Shown here piece by piece: positions 60,184 to 64,000 of a stretch of 64,000 nt of DNA. This stretch comes from Algoriphagus machipongonensis (GTDB lineage: Bacteria; Bacteroidota; Bacteroidia; Cytophagales; Cyclobacteriaceae): NCBI RefSeq assembly GCF_000166275.1, contig NZ_CM001023.1, positions 496,001 to 560,000 of the forward strand, written 5' to 3'. Under the pieces are notes generated by a model. That model ran no database searches. It was not told the DNA's origin and saw nothing but the letters and a program-made list of their open reading frames with translations. The translations under genes and the position numbers were made by a program. The first letter of the stretch is position 1. The number at the start of each line of letters is the position of its first letter.

Positions 60184-61340
60184 GCAAAACCAGAAATGTA
60201 CTTTTTCTTCAGAGTAGTTCTGAGCTGTATGGTTCTGGAAAAATCATTTTTCAAGTTCTAAGAATTTATCGGGAAGAAGGCTTCAATCCAGTGGTTGTTT
60301 TGACTGGAGAAGGGCCCTTGGCGGACTTGCTGGTTCAAGATGGGTTTACTGTTTGTATACAGAATCTAGGAATTCTCCGAAGGAAATATGTCAACTTTAA
60401 GGGACTTATCAACAGGTTTGACAAGAAGCTTAAAGCCTACAAATTTTTGGATAAACTCCACCAGAAGTATGATTTTGAATTAGTTTATTCCAACACGCTT
60501 GCGGTGATTGTAGGGTCTTATTGGGCACAGAAAAACAACCTTCCACATATTTGGCATATTCATGAGATTCTTTTCGGCCCTAAGCCATTGGTCAAACTTC
60601 TAAGAGCAATGCTTGATAAGGGGACTCCTGAGCCGATTGTAGTTTCTGAGGCAGTAAAAAAACATTGGGGAGGTATGCTTAAGAATTCCAAACCGGAAGT
60701 TATTCACAATGGAATTCCATATCAGGAGTATTTAATGCCTGATTCGAAGACTAAATCCGATTTGAACATACCTGTGGATAAGTTGGTCATTACGATGATT
60801 GGCAGGATCAATCCAGGTAAGGGACAATTGTTTTTTTTGGCCATGGCTAAAGAAATTTTAAAGACTTATCCACAATGTCATTTTTTATTGGTTGGAGATC
60901 CATTTCCTGGCTATGAATCGATCCATGAAGAGATAAAAAGCGTAATTCGTGAGGGGGATTTTTCAGGGCATGTGACAGATTTAGGTTTTCGAAAGGATAT
61001 ACCTACCATATTGTCTGCAACTGATATATTTGTCCTCCCATCCATCTTGCCCGATTCATTCCCTACGGTGATTTTGGAAGCCATGGCATCTGCTTTACCT
61101 GTGGTTGCCACAAGGTCTGGAGGAGCTGAGGAAATGGTTTCAGAAGGGGAGACCGGTTATTTGATTCCTATTGAGGATGTAGAGATGGGGAAAATTGCTT
61201 TAGAAAAGTTAATTTTGAACGATCAACTTCGTGAAAGTATGGGAGAGGCAGCAAGAGAAAAAGTATTGCGTGAGTATAGTTTTGAACAATTCAGCGAGAA
61301 AATTAGAAACCACCTATGGCGTCAAGTAAAAAGAAATTGA
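60180..61340 (+). CDS. Glycosyltransferase family 4
   Basis: A 386-residue protein with an acceptor domain starting NVLFLQSSSELYGSGKIIFQVL, the HIWHIHEILFGPK segment, and the donor domain with ITMIGRINPGKGQLFFL, VTDLGFRKDIPTILSATDIFVLPS and DSFPTVILEAMASALPVVAT. It is a typical cytoplasmic GT4 of exopolysaccharide loci. Its end overlaps the DUF1972 gene by 25 bases. Confidence 0.92.
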   Translation: MSKTRNVLFLQSSSELYGSGKIIFQVLRIYREEGFNPVVVLTGEGPLADLLVQDGFTVCIQNLGILRRKYVNFKGLINRFDKKLKAYKFLDKLHQKYDFELVYSNTLAVIVGSYWAQKNNLPHIWHIHEILFGPKPLVKLLRAMLDKGTPEPIVVSEAVKKHWGGMLKNSKPEVIHNGIPYQEYLMPDSKTKSDLNIPVDKLVITMIGRINPGKGQLFFLAMAKEILKTYPQCHFLLVGDPFPGYESIHEEIKSVIREGDFSGHVTDLGFRKDIPTILSATDIFVLPSILPDSFPTVILEAMASALPVVATRSGGAEEMVSEGETGYLIPIEDVEMGKIALEKLILNDQLRESMGEAAREKVLREYSFEQFSEKIRNHLWRQVKRN

Positions 61341-62491
61341 AAGTTGCCATCATGGGTGCAAAAGGGTACCCCTATGTCTATGGGGGTTATGACACCATGG
61401 TCAAAGAACTCGGTGAAAGGCTCGTTGCAAAAGGAGTTCATGTACGAGTTTACAATCATAAAGCACTTTTTAAAGTAAAACCTAGGTATGTCAATGGGAT
61501 AGAATGTATTTATATGGGTGCCGTGGAATCCAAAATTGGAACCCAGTTATCGCATACATTTTTCTCCATGATCCATGCTTGTTTTTCTGATGTAGACATA
61601 ATTTTTGTAGTGAATAGTGGAAATGGGCCTATTGGTTGGGTTTCCAGATTCTTTAGAAAAAAGTCAGTCATCAATGTGGATGGCTTGGAATGGCTGAGGC
61701 CAAAATGGAAAGGGATTGGTTCAAGGTACTTTTTCTGGGCGTCTCGATTAGCCACGAAATACTTTGATCGAATCATCAACGATTCCGATGAAATGCAGCG
61801 GGTTTATAAGGAATTATTCAATGCTGAATCTCAGGTGATCGCTTATGGAGCGGCTGTAAAAGAGGATGTGGAAGTTGCCCCGATTGCAAAGTGGGGTATT
61901 GAACACCAAGATTATTTTCTGATCGTAGGTCGACTTGTTCCAGATAACAATGCCGATTTAATTATCAAAGGATTTTTGAAATCTGATTCCAAGAAGAAGT
62001 TGGTCATCGTGGGTGACGTACCATTTATGGATGAGTATGCGACTTTATTGAAAAGTTTGGAAGATGATCGATTGTTGTTTTTAGGCTATGTCACGGATCC
62101 GCATGAATTAGGAGCATGGTACACCCATTGTTATGCTTATTTCCATGGGCATGAATATGGTGGGACCAACCCAGCCATGCTTAAGGCTTTGGGATATGGC
62201 TGTGCAATTTTAGCATTAGATACTCCATTTAATCAAGAGATGCTTCAAAATGGGAAACACGGTTGGTATTTTCAAAAAGAAGTTGATTCAGTAAAAGATA
62301 TTGTAGAGACGGCCGAAGCTAGCTCCGAAAGAATGGAGTACTTCCGAAAAACTGCCAGAGAGGGTCTGATTCAAAAATACAATTGGGATTATGTGACAGA
62401 GCAGTATTTAGCTGTGTTTGAAGAATTGGCAGGGTTTAAAGTCATCAATCCATCAGAAGAAAAGAAGAATTTGACAGAGGTGGAATCCTGA
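61316..62491 (+). CDS. DUF1972-type glycosyltransferase (rhamnosyltransferase-like)
   Basis: A 391-residue protein whose N-terminal half is of the DUF1972 type (VAIMGAKGYPYVYGGYDTMV, SVINVDGLEWLRPKWKG), followed by a GT4 donor domain (YFLIVGRLVPDNNADLIIKGF, FLGYVTDPHELGAWY, HGHEYGGTNPAMLKALGYGC). Related proteins transfer rhamnose or other deoxysugars. It is the last gene of the packed exopolysaccharide operon. The ATG at 61316 lies inside the previous gene. Confidence 0.9.
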   Translation: MASSKKKLKVAIMGAKGYPYVYGGYDTMVKELGERLVAKGVHVRVYNHKALFKVKPRYVNGIECIYMGAVESKIGTQLSHTFFSMIHACFSDVDIIFVVNSGNGPIGWVSRFFRKKSVINVDGLEWLRPKWKGIGSRYFFWASRLATKYFDRIINDSDEMQRVYKELFNAESQVIAYGAAVKEDVEVAPIAKWGIEHQDYFLIVGRLVPDNNADLIIKGFLKSDSKKKLVIVGDVPFMDEYATLLKSLEDDRLLFLGYVTDPHELGAWYTHCYAYFHGHEYGGTNPAMLKALGYGCAILALDTPFNQEMLQNGKHGWYFQKEVDSVKDIVETAEASSERMEYFRKTAREGLIQKYNWDYVTEQYLAVFEELAGFKVINPSEEKKNLTEVES

Positions 62492-62569
62492 GTTTTCTGA
62501 AATTTGATTGAACCAAAACAGGTGATTTTTACTTATATACATAACTTTTAACCCTAAAAAATTTTAACC

Positions 62570-62983
62570 ATGATTAGAAAAGCAACCGCCGTATGGCAAG
62601 GAAATGGAAAAAATGGCAAAGGTCATTTGACCACTCCAAGTACTGTTTTAGATAAAACACAATATTCCTTTAATTCTCGATTTGAGGATGGAGTGGGTAC
62701 TAACCCAGAGGAATTAATTGCTGCTGCTCATTCGGGATGTTTTGCCATGAAACTAAGTTTCAACCTTCAAGAGGCTGGTTTTACAGCTGATGAATTGGAT
62801 GTAACTTCCAATATTACTTTTGAAGATGGAACGCTGAAAAAGTCACATTTAGTGCTGAAAGCGAAAGTGGATGGCATCGAACAAAGTAAATTTGATGAGC
62901 TAGTGAAAGATGCTGAAAAAAATTGTCCTATTTCTCAAGTTTTGAATTTGGAAATCAGCGTTGAGAGTACTTTGAACGCTTGA
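62570..62983 (+). CDS. OsmC-family peroxide reductase
   Basis: A 137-residue protein with the two redox cysteines of the family, Cys57 in AAAHSGCFAMKLS and Cys119 in KNCPISQVL, and FNSRFEDGVGTNPEELI upstream of the first. Family members reduce organic hydroperoxides. It is separated from the polysaccharide operon by 78 bases, which probably hold its own promoter (TAACTTTT near 62543 is one mismatch from the -7 consensus), and is followed by a terminator. Confidence 0.94.
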   Translation: MIRKATAVWQGNGKNGKGHLTTPSTVLDKTQYSFNSRFEDGVGTNPEELIAAAHSGCFAMKLSFNLQEAGFTADELDVTSNITFEDGTLKKSHLVLKAKVDGIEQSKFDELVKDAEKNCPISQVLNLEISVESTLNA

Positions 62984-63045
62984 TTTTATTAAAAGTATCA
63001 AGGTTTTAGAACCAAGTTTTAAAATTTGATGCGATAAAAAATGGG

Positions 63046-63081
63046 AAAGGGGGTCTGAATTAGTTCAGACCGCCTTTTTTT
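63046..63081 (+). terminator. Rho-independent terminator of the OsmC gene
   Basis: AAAGGGGGTCTGAA (63046-63059) pairs with TTCAGACCGCCTTT (63064-63077) with one mismatch, over a 4-base loop, followed by a run of T on the plus strand. Confidence 0.87.
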
Positions 63082-63123
63082 GCTTATTGACTAGCCTGAA
63101 AAGAATAATACTTAAACTATTCT

Positions 63124-63464
63124 TGCGAGTGAGGACACTCGCAAAGGCGAAAATTGCCCTGATTCGTGTCTCCACGAATCAATTGATGCCTTATCCCTGC
63201 GAGTGGAGACACTCGCAGAAGCGCAAGAAGATATTTCTATGCTGTAGACTTTTTTTCTGTGATCCTTGGACAAAAATCCAAGTACCTGATACCTGTCTTT
63301 ACGAATCAATTGAATCCTTTTTCCCGGGAGTGGAGTTACTAGCAAAGGCGAGAAATACTTACTATGCCCTGATTCGTGTCTCCACGAATCAATTGGTGCC
63401 TTATCCCTGCGAGTGGAGACACTCGCAGAAGCGCAAGAAGATATTTCTATGCTGTAGACTTTTA
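63124..63464. repeat. Tandem palindrome-rich repeat, period about 210 bases
   Basis: A unit from GCCCTGATTCGTG to CTATGCTGTAGACTTTT occurs at 63156-63252 and again at 63366-63464 with almost no change. Each unit holds the palindrome GATTCGTG-TCTC-CACGAATC (63161-63180, 63371-63390) and, 17 bases on, TGCGAGTG-GAGA-CACTCGCA (63198-63217, 63408-63427). A further TGCGAGTG-AGGA-CACTCGCA lies at 63124-63143. Decayed versions of both palindromes lie between (about 63290-63343). The cores GTGTCTCCAC and GTGGAGACAC are reverse complements of each other. Confidence 0.85.
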
Positions 63465-63530
63465 CGGGACGCTTGGACTTACCAAAATTAATATTCCAAA
63501 ACTTACTATTTCCTCACCTTGTTTTTATTT

Positions 63531-64000
63531 TTAATACCATCGTCTTTTTGCCCAGCCTTCTTGTTGCGTGGGATTTAGAAAAGTCCAGGCAATGAATCGA
63601 GTTTTTTTATTTCCATGTGTCATCTGGATGATTTTTCGCTCAGCAACATTTGCTTTTTTCAAGGCAAGAATCAAATCTTTTAAATGCTCCTCTTTCGATA
63701 CCAAAGAAGTAAACCAGTAACAGTTGAATTTGTAGATTTTACTTTCCAGAATCATTTTACGAATAAAAGTCAGTTCGCCTCCTTTACACCAGAGCTCATT
63801 GCTTTGCCCTCCAAAGTTTAGCGTGACAGTTTTGCCCACCTTCCCTTTCAGGTTTTTCACCTTACGGGTGCTTCCAGCCAATGCTGCCTCTTTGGATTCG
63901 TGAAACGGTGGGTTGCAAAGTACAAGATCAAAAACATCGTCTGATCGGATGATACCACTCAGAATTTCCTTGGGGTTTTCCTGAAGTCTCAGGTTTACCT
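63531..64000 (-). CDS. rlmF: 23S rRNA (adenine-N6) methyltransferase RlmF, C-terminal part
   Basis: The frame is open to the right edge (155 residues visible, N-terminus outside). LVLCNPPFHES is the catalytic NPPF motif of N6-adenine methyltransferases with the RlmF-specific His, followed by AALAGSTRKV, the ELWCKGGELTFIRKMI segment and a C-terminal WTFLNPTQQEGW. RlmF methylates one adenine of 23S rRNA. The apparent start inside the window (a TTG at 63881) is not the real one, because the catalytic motif lies upstream of it in the same frame. Confidence 0.9.
   Translation of the reverse strand, partial: VNLRLQENPKEILSGIIRSDDVFDLVLCNPPFHESKEAALAGSTRKVKNLKGKVGKTVTLNFGGQSNELWCKGGELTFIRKMILESKIYKFNCYWFTSLVSKEEHLKDLILALKKANVAERKIIQMTHGNKKTRFIAWTFLNPTQQEGWAKRRWY

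Larger units (their letters stand above)
62984..63530. other. Gene-free region with terminator and palindromic repeats
   Basis: A 547-base region between the OsmC and RlmF genes. It contains a rho-independent terminator and two copies of a palindrome-rich unit, listed separately. A long open frame here is produced by the repeats and is not regarded as a gene. Confidence 0.7.

Noticed and set aside
63087..63491. 134-residue open frame on the plus strand between the OsmC and RlmF genes
   Set aside because: It is made almost wholly of the tandem palindromic repeat, so its own protein sequence repeats the same stretch, and no ribosome-binding site or family supports it.
63531..63881. A complete 116-residue gene at the right end
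   Set aside because: The TTG start at 63881 lies downstream of the NPPFH catalytic motif in the same frame, so this is only the C-terminal part of rlmF, which continues beyond the window.
1..64000. Anti-phage defence system, prophage or integrative element
   Set aside because: No nuclease/ATPase defence modules, integrase, transposase, capsid gene or tRNA attachment site was seen; the island character of the left part comes from sensor kinases.

Overview
The window looks like a chromosome segment of a Bacteroidota bacterium, most likely a Cytophagales/Cyclobacteriaceae member (Algoriphagus-like; genus-level placement is inference). The reasons are a GldB-type gliding lipoprotein, lipoboxes and signal peptides of Bacteroidota style, regulator-propeller sensor kinases, little sign of Shine-Dalgarno sequences, AT-rich spacers, and dispersed intergenic palindromes of the type common in this phylum. 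No rRNA, tRNA, CRISPR array, transposase or phage gene was seen.

Region 1 (1-20745, all minus strand) is a sensor-kinase island: five histidine kinases plus one RidA-like protein and no response regulator. Two are giant soluble kinases (1964 and 1638 residues) built from 8 and 7 tandem GAF-like modules joined by an almost invariant helical linker; a third, cut by the left edge, is a 7TM-type membrane kinase. These three are arranged as one operon. Two more are periplasmic-propeller kinases whose kinase-coding DNA is nearly identical although their sensor parts differ. All five share one kinase core type, so they may converge on a common partner encoded elsewhere.

Region 2 (21372-32487) holds two secreted proteins of unknown function, a conventional TPR kinase/LuxR-type regulator pair, a decayed membrane-protein fragment, a lipoprotein flanked by a full and a truncated copy of a DUF4440-type gene, and an operon of amino-acid permease, S9 peptidase and DUF4440 protein. 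It ends in a spacer full of palindromic repeats.

Region 3 (32488-43664, minus) is metabolic and secreted functions in short operons: TPR-adenylate cyclase, sulfatase and gamma-glutamyltranspeptidase; a membrane protein, intradiol dioxygenase and DUF3500 protein; an O-methyltransferase; a P1/DmpA peptidase with a DUF3052 protein.

Region 4 (43769-62491, mostly plus) is DNA repair and surface polysaccharide. Endonuclease III, asparagine synthetase and a glycosyltransferase overlap at their ends. After a fasciclin lipoprotein, GldB (minus) and a radical SAM/SPASM protein comes a tightly packed exopolysaccharide operon: SLBB export protein, Wzz-like protein, flippase, GT2, polymerase-like membrane protein, GT4, methyltransferase, GT4 and DUF1972-type GT. 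No priming sugar-phosphate transferase is in the window. OsmC, a tandem palindromic repeat block and the 3' part of rlmF close the window.
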